The notes under the pieces: generated by a model
What the model saw: the letters and a program-made list of their open reading frames with translations, nothing else
Told to the model about the DNA's origin: nothing
The model's database searches: none
NCBI RefSeq assembly: GCF_003050935.1
Contig: NZ_QAOX01000004.1
Coordinates: 310,001-374,000, forward strand
Direction: 5' to 3'
Source: Luteibacter sp. OK325
GTDB lineage: Bacteria > Pseudomonadota > Gammaproteobacteria > Xanthomonadales > Rhodanobacteraceae
Length of the DNA stretch: 64,000 nucleotides
In this document: one piece after another, positions 46,511-55,004 of the stretch
How positions within the stretch are numbered: the stretch's first letter is position 1
Layout of the letters: the number at the start of each line of letters is the position of its first letter
Made by a program: the position numbers and the translations under genes

Positions 46511-47425
46511 TTACGACTCTCCATCTTCCCGCCCCGTCGCGTCCCCCGCCCCACCCACGTCAGCAGCCTGGGTGTGGATCTCCGGGGGACGGTTTTTTTG
46601 CGTGATGCCGTACTGGTGCGCTTCGATCATCGTGCGCATCAGCACGATGAACAGATCAGCGCTGAACAGCGACAGGGTATGGACGCTCCATAGCGTGTGT
46701 CCGTAGGCATCGAACAATCGCAGCGAACCGTTCGGGCCACCTTCGTCAAGCTTTGCGATATCCGCGATGGGAATGCGCTGTCCACCGACGTCGAGCCCCG
46801 CGCTACTCAATTGAAGCGGTCTCGCCTCGGCCGACAACATGCCGCCCATCACGCGCTTTGCCAGGCGATCCGCGTCGGTGATGCTGTGGAACGTCAACGC
46901 GTGACCTGCCTCCAGCGAGCGCAATGCCAGTGGCCCCCGCTCACGCAACTGACCTTCGATGATTTCACCACGCAAGCGGAAGGCATCACCTCGGTCGTCG
47001 AGCACGTCGACCCATGCGTCCGCCGGACTTCGGCGAAATGCGAGCGCGTTGGCCGGGCCGAACAGGCTGCGACCGGTGCGGTATAGGTAGAGATCGGACA
47101 TCGCCATGAACGGCGCGAACGTTTCTTTTCGTGGCGAGGTGTGGCGGACGACAATGCCGTGGAGATGCAGGTCAAGCGTCGTCTTCGGCCGGATCGCCCG
47201 CCACGCGACGGTCAGCACGAGGCCGATAGCGAGCAGTAAACCGGCCGTTCCGAGAATCAATGGTCGCCCCTCGGGTGCGAACCTGGCGCCTGTGGTCAAC
47301 AACAAAGGCAAACCGGCGCCGACTACGAGGAACATCAGGGCAACGGCAAGCACGAAGCGATGCGCACGCGTGCGCCCGTGTCGACTGAGCAGTCGACCCG
47401 GCACGATATCGTTGGGAACCTGCAT
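46511..47425 (-). CDS. Hypothetical membrane protein
   Basis: 304-residue protein with two adjacent membrane helices near the N-terminus (about 24-48, FVLAVALMFLVVGAGLPLLL, and 57-80, LILGTAGLLLAIGLVLTVAW), then a soluble domain with strands typical of a PH-like fold (TTLDLHLHGIVVRH, LFGPANALAFRRS). The end is a charged disordered tail (ADVGGAGDATGREDGES). No named family recognised. It lies 2 bases after hslR on the same strand, so it is probably the second gene of that unit. Confidence 0.75.
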   Translation of the reverse strand: MQVPNDIVPGRLLSRHGRTRAHRFVLAVALMFLVVGAGLPLLLTTGARFAPEGRPLILGTAGLLLAIGLVLTVAWRAIRPKTTLDLHLHGIVVRHTSPRKETFAPFMAMSDLYLYRTGRSLFGPANALAFRRSPADAWVDVLDDRGDAFRLRGEIIEGQLRERGPLALRSLEAGHALTFHSITDADRLAKRVMGGMLSAEARPLQLSSAGLDVGGQRIPIADIAKLDEGGPNGSLRLFDAYGHTLWSVHTLSLFSADLFIVLMRTMIEAHQYGITQKNRPPEIHTQAADVGGAGDATGREDGES

Positions 47426-47427
47426 GC

Positions 47428-47826
47428 TCAGAGCGTCTTCTTCAGATCCTGGATCAAGCGGCGCGCATGCTTGTCCGGTTTGCCCTGCGGTCGCAGCAAC
47501 GCGCCGCCTGTGAGGCGACGGTCTTCGCGCTGGCGTTCGCGCTCGGCCACACTCTCGTCGGTTTCGGTATAGAGCTTGCGCGCTTCCGGTGCAGGCCCAC
47601 GCTTCTCGGACAACGCGGCAACGACCGCAACGAAGCGTTCCTCGCCACGTGTGACCTTCAGGCGATCGCCAATCTGCACCGTCTTCGCCGGCTTGCAGGT
47701 GGCATCGTTGAGCTCGACCTTGCCGCCGACGATCGCTTCCTTAGCCAACGCGCGGGTCTTGAAGAAGCGTGCAGCCCAGAGCCATATATCGGCGCGTACG
47801 CCTGGAGTCGTCGGGATGTCGGTCAT
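47428..47826 (-). CDS. hslR: Ribosome-associated heat-shock protein Hsp15 (S4 domain)
   Basis: 132-residue S4-domain RNA-binding protein. The S4 motif VRADIWLWAARFFKTRALAK and AIVGGKVELNDATCKPAKTV are complete, followed by the basic C-terminal extension typical of Hsp15 (RRLTGGALLRPQGKPDKHAR). Hsp15 binds free 50S subunits carrying a nascent chain and helps recycle them. The frame is open far upstream into the next gene, but ATG 47826 gives the family start MTDIPTTPGVRADIWLW. Confidence 0.92.
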   Translation of the reverse strand: MTDIPTTPGVRADIWLWAARFFKTRALAKEAIVGGKVELNDATCKPAKTVQIGDRLKVTRGEERFVAVVAALSEKRGPAPEARKLYTETDESVAERERQREDRRLTGGALLRPQGKPDKHARRLIQDLKKTL

Positions 47827-47864
47827 GTCAAAAGTGTGAGGTCGCAGGGTCGCAAAGCCAAGCC

Positions 47865-48770
47865 TCAGCCCGCAGGGAGCAGCAAGTTGCCCAACGGCAC
47901 CGTGACCAGGCAAAGCAGGATGCCCGCACCAAGCACCGTATTCGCCAGACGCGGTTCGAGGTCGTACTGGTCGGCCAGGATCGCCGCCGAGATCATCGGC
48001 GCCATGGCAGCCTGGAGGACGCCGACGGTGAGGGTCAGGCCGCCGATGCCGGCTGCGATGCCTATGCCGAACACCACCAACGGTGCGAACAGCAACTTCC
48101 ATCCAAGCCCGGTGATGAGCGCGCCCAGCTGATCGCGCTGCAAATGCAGGCGGAACTGCAGACCCACCGAGAACAACGCCAGTGGTGTCAGGGTCGCGCC
48201 AATCTGCAACATCACCTTTTCGACGGCCTCTGGCCAGCCACCGAGCAGACCGACGACCACGCCGATCACCAGGCAGATGAAAGCCGGAAAGGTCAGCACA
48301 CGGCGCACGATGGCCGCCACGCTCGCTCCCCTGCCCGAGTACATCGACGCGACGACGATGCCGCCAGCCGCAAGCATGGGGAAGCAACCGAGCTGGTCCG
48401 CGATGACGGCGACCGAGAGCCCCGCCTTGCCATGCAGGGCTTCCATCATCGGATAGCCCATGAAGGACGTATTGCCCAGGCCACAGACGAGGGTGAGGCA
48501 ACCGACGCGCGCCGGCGACCAGGCGAAGATACGGCCCAGCGTGGCGAAGAGCGCCCACGCCCCGAAGAAGGTTACGTACATGCCGACCACGGGGAACCAC
48601 AGGCGCACGTCGATCGTCACGTGTGGCACCAGCGCCAGCACGAGCGCCGGCAAGGCGATGTTGAGCACCCACCAGTTGATGCCGGGGACGATGCCCTCAG
48701 GGAGCGTGGCGAAGCGCTTGCAGAAGATGCCAAGGGCAAGGCAGGCGAAGAGGATTAAAAGGGCGGACAT
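47865..48770 (-). CDS. AEC family transporter
   Basis: 301-residue inner-membrane protein with about ten hydrophobic helices and the AEC (auxin efflux carrier) pattern: NIALPALVLALVPH early, a GLGNTSFMGYPMMEAL motif and a final TVPLGNLLLP. The family exports auxin-like or dicarboxylate/malonate compounds; the substrate is not predictable here. It is 38 bases upstream of hslR on the same strand and is preceded by a REP cluster. Confidence 0.88.
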   Translation of the reverse strand: MSALLILFACLALGIFCKRFATLPEGIVPGINWWVLNIALPALVLALVPHVTIDVRLWFPVVGMYVTFFGAWALFATLGRIFAWSPARVGCLTLVCGLGNTSFMGYPMMEALHGKAGLSVAVIADQLGCFPMLAAGGIVVASMYSGRGASVAAIVRRVLTFPAFICLVIGVVVGLLGGWPEAVEKVMLQIGATLTPLALFSVGLQFRLHLQRDQLGALITGLGWKLLFAPLVVFGIGIAAGIGGLTLTVGVLQAAMAPMISAAILADQYDLEPRLANTVLGAGILLCLVTVPLGNLLLPAG

Positions 48771-48794
48771 GGGGGACGACGATAGCAGGCTCCG

Positions 48795-48893
48795 TGTGGG
48801 AGCCGCTTCAGCGGCGATAGCCAGATTGCCTCAGGCCCATCGCCGATGAATCGGCTCCTACAGACAGCATCGCCGCTGAAGCGGCTCCCACAG
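48795..48893. repeat. REP-like cluster, three units
   Basis: GTGGGAGCCGCTTCAGCGGC, CGCCGATGAATCGGCTCCTA and TCGCCGCTGAAGCGGCTCCC alternate in orientation between the AEC transporter and htpG genes. Confidence 0.85.
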
Positions 48894-48905
48894 GGAGCGC
48901 GCCTC

Positions 48906-50771
48906 TTAGCCGAGGAGGACCCGGTTCATGCGCTGGACGAAGGCGGCGGGATCGGCCAGCTGTGCGCCGGCGGTGATCTCGGCTTGCTCGAGGAGCAGAC
49001 CAGCGATGTCGCCGGCTTTCGCATCGTCGGTTTCGGCGGCGAGGCGCTTGACCAGAGGATGCTCCGGGTTGAGCTCGAGCACCGCCTTCGATTCCGGCAC
49101 GTCCTGGCCCGCTTCACGCAACAACCGGGCAAGATGCGGAGCTAGGTCGAAGTCGGCCAATGCGAGGCACGAGGGCGAGTCGGTCAGGCGCGCGGAGACG
49201 CGAACGTCGCCGACGCGATCGCCGAGCAGGCTCTTCGTGCGCTCGATCAGCGGAGCGGCTTCGGCGCTGGCCGCTTCCTGCTTCGCCTTGTCGGCTTCGT
49301 CAAGCGGGAACTCGCCCTTCGCTACGTTACGAAGGCGCTTGCCGTCGTATTCAGTGAGGTAGCCAAGCATCCATTCGTCGACGCGGTCGGACATCAGAAG
49401 CACTTCGATGCCCTTGGCCTTCAACGCTTCCAGCTGCGGGCTGCCGGCGGCAGCGGCGTAGCTGTCTGCCGTGACGTACCAGATGGTGTCCTTGCCTTCG
49501 CCCATGCGGCCGATGTAGTCGTCGAACGAAACCGTCTTGGCCGCACCCTCGCCCTTGGTCGACGCGAAACGCAGCAACTTGGCGATGCGATCGCGGTTGG
49601 CGGTGTCTTCGACAATGCCTTCCTTCAGCGTATTGCCGAAGCCGGCCAGGAACGTGGCGAACTTCTCCGGCTCGTCGCGTGAGACCTTCTCGAGCAGGTC
49701 AAGCACGCGCTTGGTGCACGCAGCCTTGATACGCTCGAGCTGGCGGTTCTGCTGGAGGATTTCGCGGCTGACATTCAGCGGCAGGTCGTCGGCGTCGACC
49801 ACGCCACGCGCGAAGCGCAGGTAGTTCGGCAGCAGCTCTTCCGCGGCGTCCATGATGAAGACACGCTTGATGTAGAGCTTGAGGCCCTTGCGCTCTTCCC
49901 GACCGCCCATCATCAGGTCGAACGGCGGCTGTTCCGGCACATAGAGCAGCGTGGTGAAGCTCTGGCTGCCTTCGACACGGTTGTGCGTCCAGGCCAGGGC
50001 GTCGTTGAAGTCGTGGCCAAGTGCCTTGTAGAAGTTCTGGTATTCCTCGTCCGTGATCTCGCTCTTCGGGCGGCTCCACAGGGCCGAGGCCGAGTTGATC
50101 GTCTGCCAGTCGGTCGGATCGGGCTTACCGTCCTTCTCGACCGGCATGCGGATCGGGAAGGCGACGTGGTCGGAGTACTTGGTCACGGCCGCGCGCAGCG
50201 TCCAGAACTTCAGGAACTCGTCCTCGTCCGCCTTCATGTGCAGCACGACGGTGGTGCCACGCTCGGTGACATTCATGTCCTCGAGGGTGTACTCACCCTT
50301 GCCATCGCTTTCCCAACGCACGCCAGCCTCGGTCGGCTCGCCGGCACGACGCGTGATGACGGTGACCTTGTCGGCGACGACGAAGGCCGAATAGAAGCCC
50401 ACGCCGAACTGACCGATCAGGCGCGCGTCGGCCTTCTGTTCGCCGGACAAGGCTTCGAGGTAACGGCGGGTGCCCGAGCTGGCGATCGTGCCGATGTTGG
50501 CGACGACTTCGTCCTTGCTCATGCCGATGCCGTTGTCGCGCACGCTCACGGTGCGCGCTTCCGGATCCCAGGTGATCTGGATGCGGAGTTCCGGGTCGTC
50601 GGAGGTCAGGTCGGGCTTGCCGACGGCCTCGAAGCGCAGCTTGTCGCAGGCATCGGAGGCGTTGGAAATGAGCTCGCGAAGGAAGATTTCCTTGTGCGAG
50701 TAGAGGGAATGGGTGACCAGGTGCAGGACCTGGGCGACCTCGGCTTCGAACTTACGTGTTTCCTGGCTCAC
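48906..50771 (-). CDS. htpG: Molecular chaperone HtpG (Hsp90)
   Basis: 621-residue ATP-dependent chaperone. The N-terminal GHKL ATPase shows ELISNASDACDKLRFEA, VRDNGIGMSKDEV, the ATP lid IASSGTRRYLEAL and GQFGVGFYSAFVVAD. The middle domain carries the catalytic Arg region FARGVVDADDLPLNVSREIL, and the C-terminal dimerisation domain ends with the helices before NRVLLG. Length and motif order are typical. It is a stand-alone gene flanked by REP-like clusters on both sides. Confidence 0.98.
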   Translation of the reverse strand: MSQETRKFEAEVAQVLHLVTHSLYSHKEIFLRELISNASDACDKLRFEAVGKPDLTSDDPELRIQITWDPEARTVSVRDNGIGMSKDEVVANIGTIASSGTRRYLEALSGEQKADARLIGQFGVGFYSAFVVADKVTVITRRAGEPTEAGVRWESDGKGEYTLEDMNVTERGTTVVLHMKADEDEFLKFWTLRAAVTKYSDHVAFPIRMPVEKDGKPDPTDWQTINSASALWSRPKSEITDEEYQNFYKALGHDFNDALAWTHNRVEGSQSFTTLLYVPEQPPFDLMMGGREERKGLKLYIKRVFIMDAAEELLPNYLRFARGVVDADDLPLNVSREILQQNRQLERIKAACTKRVLDLLEKVSRDEPEKFATFLAGFGNTLKEGIVEDTANRDRIAKLLRFASTKGEGAAKTVSFDDYIGRMGEGKDTIWYVTADSYAAAAGSPQLEALKAKGIEVLLMSDRVDEWMLGYLTEYDGKRLRNVAKGEFPLDEADKAKQEAASAEAAPLIERTKSLLGDRVGDVRVSARLTDSPSCLALADFDLAPHLARLLREAGQDVPESKAVLELNPEHPLVKRLAAETDDAKAGDIAGLLLEQAEITAGAQLADPAAFVQRMNRVLLG

Positions 50772-50856
50772 GGTGCCGTTCCTTCAAGATAGGACAACAC
50801 CGGATTATGGGGGCGAGGGAACCGCGAAGGAAGGTTGGCCGGCCCTGGCTGGCCTC

Positions 50857-51017
50857 CGTAGGAGCCGATTCATCGGCGATGCTCTCTGTGGGAGCCGATT
50901 CATCGGCGAATGGGTGCTCGCGACACCCTGCCCGCTGCCGCGGCATCGCCGCTGAAGCGGCTCCCACATCGCCGCTGAAGCGGCTCCCACATCGCCCCGC
51001 TGAAGCGGCTCCCACAA
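50857..51017. repeat. REP-like cluster, five units
   Basis: Two GGAGCCGATTCATCGGCGA units are followed by three tandem TCGCCGCTGAAGCGGCTCCC units spaced 20-22 bases apart (about 50944, 50967 and 50993; the last one has one extra C). This is the densest cluster in the window and lies between htpG and htpX. Confidence 0.85.
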
Positions 51018-51042
51018 GGGGCATTCTCCAGGAACAATCAAG

Positions 51043-51933
51043 TTACTGGGCGGCCTGGAGGGCCGCGATGCGCTGTTCGATCGGGGGATGGCTCATGAAC
51101 AGGCGCTTGAAGCCGCTGGCCAGGTGGCCGGAGATGCCGAAGGCCTGGATGGTCTGCGGCAGGCTGGTGTCGCCGTGGTTGGCGGACAGGCGCTGGAGGG
51201 CCGAGATCATGGAGGCCCGGCCGGCCAGGTTGGCGCCGGCCGCATCGGCACGGAACTCGCGCCAGCGGGAGAACCACGACACGATGATCGAGGCGAACAG
51301 GCCGAAGACGATCTGCAGCACCATGACCACGACGAAGTAGCCGATGCCGCCTTCACCGTCACGCTCGCGGCCGCCGCTCATCCAGCTGTCGACGACGCGG
51401 CCGACCACACGGGCCAGCACGATCACCAGCGTATTGAGCACGCCCTGGATCAGGGTCAGCGTGACCATGTCGCCGTTGGCGACGTGGCCGATCTCATGGC
51501 CGAGGACAGCCGACACCTGTTCCCGGTCCATCTGCTGGAGCAGGCCGCTGCTGACCGCCACGAGCGCGTTGTTGCGCGACATGCCGGTAGCGAAGGCGTT
51601 CATTTCCGGGGCGTCGTATACCGCCACCTCGGGCATGCCGATGCCGGCCTTCTCGGCGTGGCGGCGCACGGTCTCGACCAGCCAGCGCTCGGTCTCGTTG
51701 GCCGGCGAGGTGATCACCTTGGCACCGGTGGTCCACTTGGCCATCCACTTGGAAATGGCCAGTGAGATAAACGCACCGCCCATACCGAAGACCGAGGCGA
51801 AGACGATCAGCCCCGACAGGCCCATGCCCCGCTGGGCGGCCCATTGGTCGATGCCAAGGACGCGACAGACGATGGTGAGAAGGAGGATGACCGCGAGATT
51901 GGTCGCGATGAAAAGGCCGATGCGCTTGAACAT
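51043..51933 (-). CDS. htpX: Membrane zinc protease HtpX
   Basis: 296-residue M48 metallopeptidase that degrades misfolded inner-membrane proteins. Two N-terminal helices (about 5-25, 38-60) precede the zinc motif VLGHEIGHVANGD (His, His and catalytic Glu); two more helices follow and a distal Glu ligand lies in SRWREFRADAAGANLAG. Length and layout match E. coli HtpX. Its expression is usually envelope-stress controlled; no Cpx box was recognised here. Confidence 0.96.
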   Translation of the reverse strand: MFKRIGLFIATNLAVILLLTIVCRVLGIDQWAAQRGMGLSGLIVFASVFGMGGAFISLAISKWMAKWTTGAKVITSPANETERWLVETVRRHAEKAGIGMPEVAVYDAPEMNAFATGMSRNNALVAVSSGLLQQMDREQVSAVLGHEIGHVANGDMVTLTLIQGVLNTLVIVLARVVGRVVDSWMSGGRERDGEGGIGYFVVVMVLQIVFGLFASIIVSWFSRWREFRADAAGANLAGRASMISALQRLSANHGDTSLPQTIQAFGISGHLASGFKRLFMSHPPIEQRIAALQAAQ

Positions 51934-52137
51934 GGTTTTCTCTCTTGGCGGATGGCGTGCGGCGCCGCCTTATGCGGAGTTTTCGGGGCGAACGCTGAAT
52001 GATTCAATCCCTGCAGCCCGCACCGTTCATGGGATGGCGGCCCAGCGCGCTTTCTCGCCCCGAGGCATCACCTACACTGTCCTCTTCGCGTCATGTACGC
52101 CGTGAGAAACGCCTCAATCCGTGTTTGGTTACAGCCC

Positions 52138-53010
52138 ATGAGCTATCGCGGCCGGTTCGCCCCGTCGCCCACCGGCGCCCTGCACTTCGGCTCACTGGTC
52201 GCCGCGGTCGGCAGCTGGCTGGTAGCACGCCATGCGGGCGGCGAATGGGTGGTACGCATCGAAGACATCGATCCGCCCCGCGAGGTTCCCGGCTCCGCGG
52301 CCAGCATCCTGGCCACACTCGATGCCTTCGGCCTGTCGCCGGACGGCCCGGTGATGTACCAGTCCACGCGCGGCGACGCCTACCAGACGGCCTTCGAACG
52401 GCTCCGGACGGAAGGCCATGTCTTCCCTTGCTGGTGCAGCCGGGCCGACCTGGCCGTCCATGGCGGCATGCACCGCCACGGCCAGTGTGTCGCCGCACCG
52501 GAGCCCGACCGCTCGCCGGCCTGGCGTCTGCGTACACCCGACGAAACCCTCCGCTGGCACGACGACCTTCAAGGCCCCCAGTCGGAAAACCTGATGGAAG
52601 TGGCCGGGGATTTCGTGATCCGCCGGGTCGAAGGCTTCTGGGCCTACCAACTGGCCTGCGTGGTCGACGACGGCGAACAGGGCATCACGCACGTGGTCCG
52701 CGGTGCCGACCTGCTCGATTCGACGGGCCGCCAGATATACCTGCAACGGCTGCTCGGCCTGAACACGCCCGGCTACCTGCACCTTCCCCTGGTCCTGGAT
52801 GCCGAAGGCCGAAAGCTCTCCAAGTCTGACGCCGCCCCGCCCGTGGACACGACCGATCCCCTGCCCGCCCTTCGCCTGGCCCTCGAACGCCTGGGTGTGA
52901 CAGCCCCCATCGGCCCCGGCACGCCGCGTGATCTGCTTCACGCCGCGCTGAACGAGTTCAAGCCTGCGTCGCTCCGCCGCAGTAGTCTTGGCGGCATGGG
53001 GGAGCTATAA
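52138..53010 (+). CDS. gluQ: Glutamyl-Q tRNA(Asp) synthetase
   Basis: 290-residue paralogue of glutamyl-tRNA synthetase lacking the anticodon-binding domain. It attaches glutamate to queuosine at position 34 of tRNA-Asp. It shows the HIGH-like GRFAPSPTGALHFGSLVAA, VVRIEDIDPPRE, a partial zinc-site CWCSR and the KMSKS-like RKLSKSDAAPPVD. The frame is open 15 codons further upstream, but ATG 52138 gives the family start MSYRGRFAPSP. It is divergent from htpX. Confidence 0.95.
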   Translation: MSYRGRFAPSPTGALHFGSLVAAVGSWLVARHAGGEWVVRIEDIDPPREVPGSAASILATLDAFGLSPDGPVMYQSTRGDAYQTAFERLRTEGHVFPCWCSRADLAVHGGMHRHGQCVAAPEPDRSPAWRLRTPDETLRWHDDLQGPQSENLMEVAGDFVIRRVEGFWAYQLACVVDDGEQGITHVVRGADLLDSTGRQIYLQRLLGLNTPGYLHLPLVLDAEGRKLSKSDAAPPVDTTDPLPALRLALERLGVTAPIGPGTPRDLLHAALNEFKPASLRRSSLGGMGEL

Positions 53011-53055
53011 CAATCGTTTGCCCGCGCAGCGGGCCTCTACGGGAAACGGGCGAGG

Positions 53056-53808
53056 ATGAGTCAGGGCATTACGCAACGCACGGCACTGGTGACCGGCGGC
53101 ACGGGCGGCATCGGTACTGCAATCGTGCGCTACCTTGCGCGCCAGGGCCATCGGGTGGCGACCAACTACCGCGACGAGGCCAAGGCGGCCGCCTGGCGCG
53201 AAGACATGATCCGCGACGGTATCGACGTGGTCATGGTCCCGGGCGACGTGGCCGATCCGGCCTCCGCCGCCGCGATGGTGCACGGCATCGAGGAACGTGC
53301 CGGCCCGATCGAAATCCTGATCAACAATGCCGGCATCACCCGCGACACCACCTTCCACAAGATGGACTTCCAGCAGTGGACGGACGTGGTGAACACCAAC
53401 CTGAACGCCGTCTTCAACGTTACCCGCCCGGTGATCGAAGGCATGCGCCTGCGCCAGTGGGGTCGCATCGTGCAGATCAGTTCGATTAACGGCCAGAAGG
53501 GCCAGTACGGTCAGGCGAACTACGCGGCGGCCAAGGCCGGCATGCATGGTTTCACCATCTCGCTGGCCCAGGAAAACGCGCGCTTCGGCATCACCGTCAA
53601 CACGGTATCACCGGGCTATGTCGGCACCGACCTGGTAATGGCGGTGCCCGATGACATCCGCCAGAAGATCATCGCGCAGATTCCGGTGGGCCGGCTTGGG
53701 CGTCCGGAAGAGATCGCCCACGCGGTGGCCTTCCTGACCAGCGAGGATTCGAGCTGGATCACCGGCTCGAACCTTGCCATCAACGGTGGCCACTACATGG
53801 GTTGGTGA
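53056..53808 (+). CDS. Acetoacetyl-CoA reductase-like SDR (PhbB family)
   Basis: 250-residue short-chain dehydrogenase. It shows the nucleotide-binding TGGTGGIGTAI, NNAGITRD, the catalytic Ser in VQISSINGQKGQYGQ and Tyr-Lys in YAAAKAG, and the end GSNLAINGGHYMGW, which is characteristic of acetoacetyl-CoA reductases that make 3-hydroxybutyryl-CoA. No PHA synthase or thiolase gene is nearby, so a role in polyhydroxyalkanoate synthesis is likely but not shown; another 3-ketoacyl substrate is possible. It starts 45 bases after gluQ. Confidence 0.88.
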   Translation: MSQGITQRTALVTGGTGGIGTAIVRYLARQGHRVATNYRDEAKAAAWREDMIRDGIDVVMVPGDVADPASAAAMVHGIEERAGPIEILINNAGITRDTTFHKMDFQQWTDVVNTNLNAVFNVTRPVIEGMRLRQWGRIVQISSINGQKGQYGQANYAAAKAGMHGFTISLAQENARFGITVNTVSPGYVGTDLVMAVPDDIRQKIIAQIPVGRLGRPEEIAHAVAFLTSEDSSWITGSNLAINGGHYMGW

Positions 53809-53815
53809 GTCGGCC

Positions 53816-54922
53816 TCAGAGCCGGAGCTCGTCGACCGACTTCGGCTCGTGGATGTTTACCTTGTTGTGATGTGCGCGGAACTTCGCCATCACCTTGTAC
53901 GCCAGGCGGCGCGCGCGCATCACCGAGCCCAGGGGGCGGTGCGCAACAACACCATGCCATGGACTGAAAGCCAGGCCATCGTCGATGGCTGCGCGTCGCG
54001 CCTCGTTCCAGGCCGGCTGCGGCAGGATGACGATGCGCGCCACGTCGATATACGGGCTCTTCTCTTCCGGCCACGGCACCGAGGCATCCTCGATCGGCAT
54101 GGTTTCCAGGTCCGTGCAGAACTGCACCCGCACATCCCACTCGCCACCTTCGGCTGAGAAGTGCTCGATCATTGCGTCGCGCAGGCCGTTCGGCTTGCCG
54201 TTGACGTTGAGATCCGCATCCGTCAGTGCGGTGAGGTTAGGCGAGCGCGGCGCGACCGATACCTTCACGACATACTCGCCGAAACGCAGCGGCGCCTGGC
54301 TGTAATAGCTGTCGCCCAGCGGATTCGTCTCCGGCTGACCGCCGAGTGCGAGCAAGGTGGCGCTCTTGCCACCGAACGCTTCGACAAGACGCTCAGTGCC
54401 ACGAAGCACAGCGGAAAGGGCTTTTTTCGCACCTTCCGCGCGATCGGTGGTCGCTGCCACGAGCTTCAGCGTACCCGCGAATTTCTTCGCCGTCGGCGCC
54501 CCGAAGGCGGGGCCGTTCACCAACACGAAATCCTGCGTTGCATCGCCTTCGCTGCCCGGCAGGCGGTCGCCCTCCACGCCGAAGATTTTCACGGCCATGC
54601 CGCGAGGGGTGGAAACACTGTCGTCGAGGATGTCGCCCGGCACGGTAGATAGACGCATGGCGATGCCGTACCGCCCTGCCCTGGCGAAAATCCCCTGCGC
54701 CAGTTCCCGGGGCAGGTCGTCGGGGATGATCAGCTCACCGATGAGAAGCGCGTGGCTCTTGGCATGGACTGGCCGATACGCGTGCTTTTCGTGCTCCAGG
54801 GTGGTCTGGTTAATTCCCGTCAGGGTTTCGATCAGCTGCTCGGTCGTCTCCCCCTCATCGGGCTCGACATGCTCGAGGGATTCGTCGAAGCGAATCGGCG
54901 GAGGAGAGAGGGAGAGAGGCAT
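53816..54922 (-). CDS. Catalase-family heme protein
   Basis: 368-residue small catalase-fold protein of the SrpA/catalase-like group. Recognisable parts are the distal His region VHAKSHALLIGEL, GRYGIAMRLSTVPGD, FVLVNGPAFGA, and the proximal heme-ligand region RARRLAYKVMA near the C-terminus. It lacks a signal peptide and is much shorter than the 480-residue classical monofunctional catalases. Such proteins may act as peroxidases rather than true catalases. It converges with the SDR gene, with only 7 bases between stops. Confidence 0.85.
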   Translation of the reverse strand: MPLSLSPPPIRFDESLEHVEPDEGETTEQLIETLTGINQTTLEHEKHAYRPVHAKSHALLIGELIIPDDLPRELAQGIFARAGRYGIAMRLSTVPGDILDDSVSTPRGMAVKIFGVEGDRLPGSEGDATQDFVLVNGPAFGAPTAKKFAGTLKLVAATTDRAEGAKKALSAVLRGTERLVEAFGGKSATLLALGGQPETNPLGDSYYSQAPLRFGEYVVKVSVAPRSPNLTALTDADLNVNGKPNGLRDAMIEHFSAEGGEWDVRVQFCTDLETMPIEDASVPWPEEKSPYIDVARIVILPQPAWNEARRAAIDDGLAFSPWHGVVAHRPLGSVMRARRLAYKVMAKFRAHHNKVNIHEPKSVDELRL

Positions 54923-55004
54923 GGCGATCTCGAGCGGTCGGGTGACGCTTTATCGTGCGGCCGCTGTCGTGAAGGGGGCGTCCCTCCCCCCTGTATCGCC
55001 AGTG

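Noticed and set aside
50857-51017. CRISPR array between htpG and htpX
   Set aside because: The repeats are palindromic REP-like units with almost no spacer sequence, so they do not form repeat-spacer units, and no cas genes are present.
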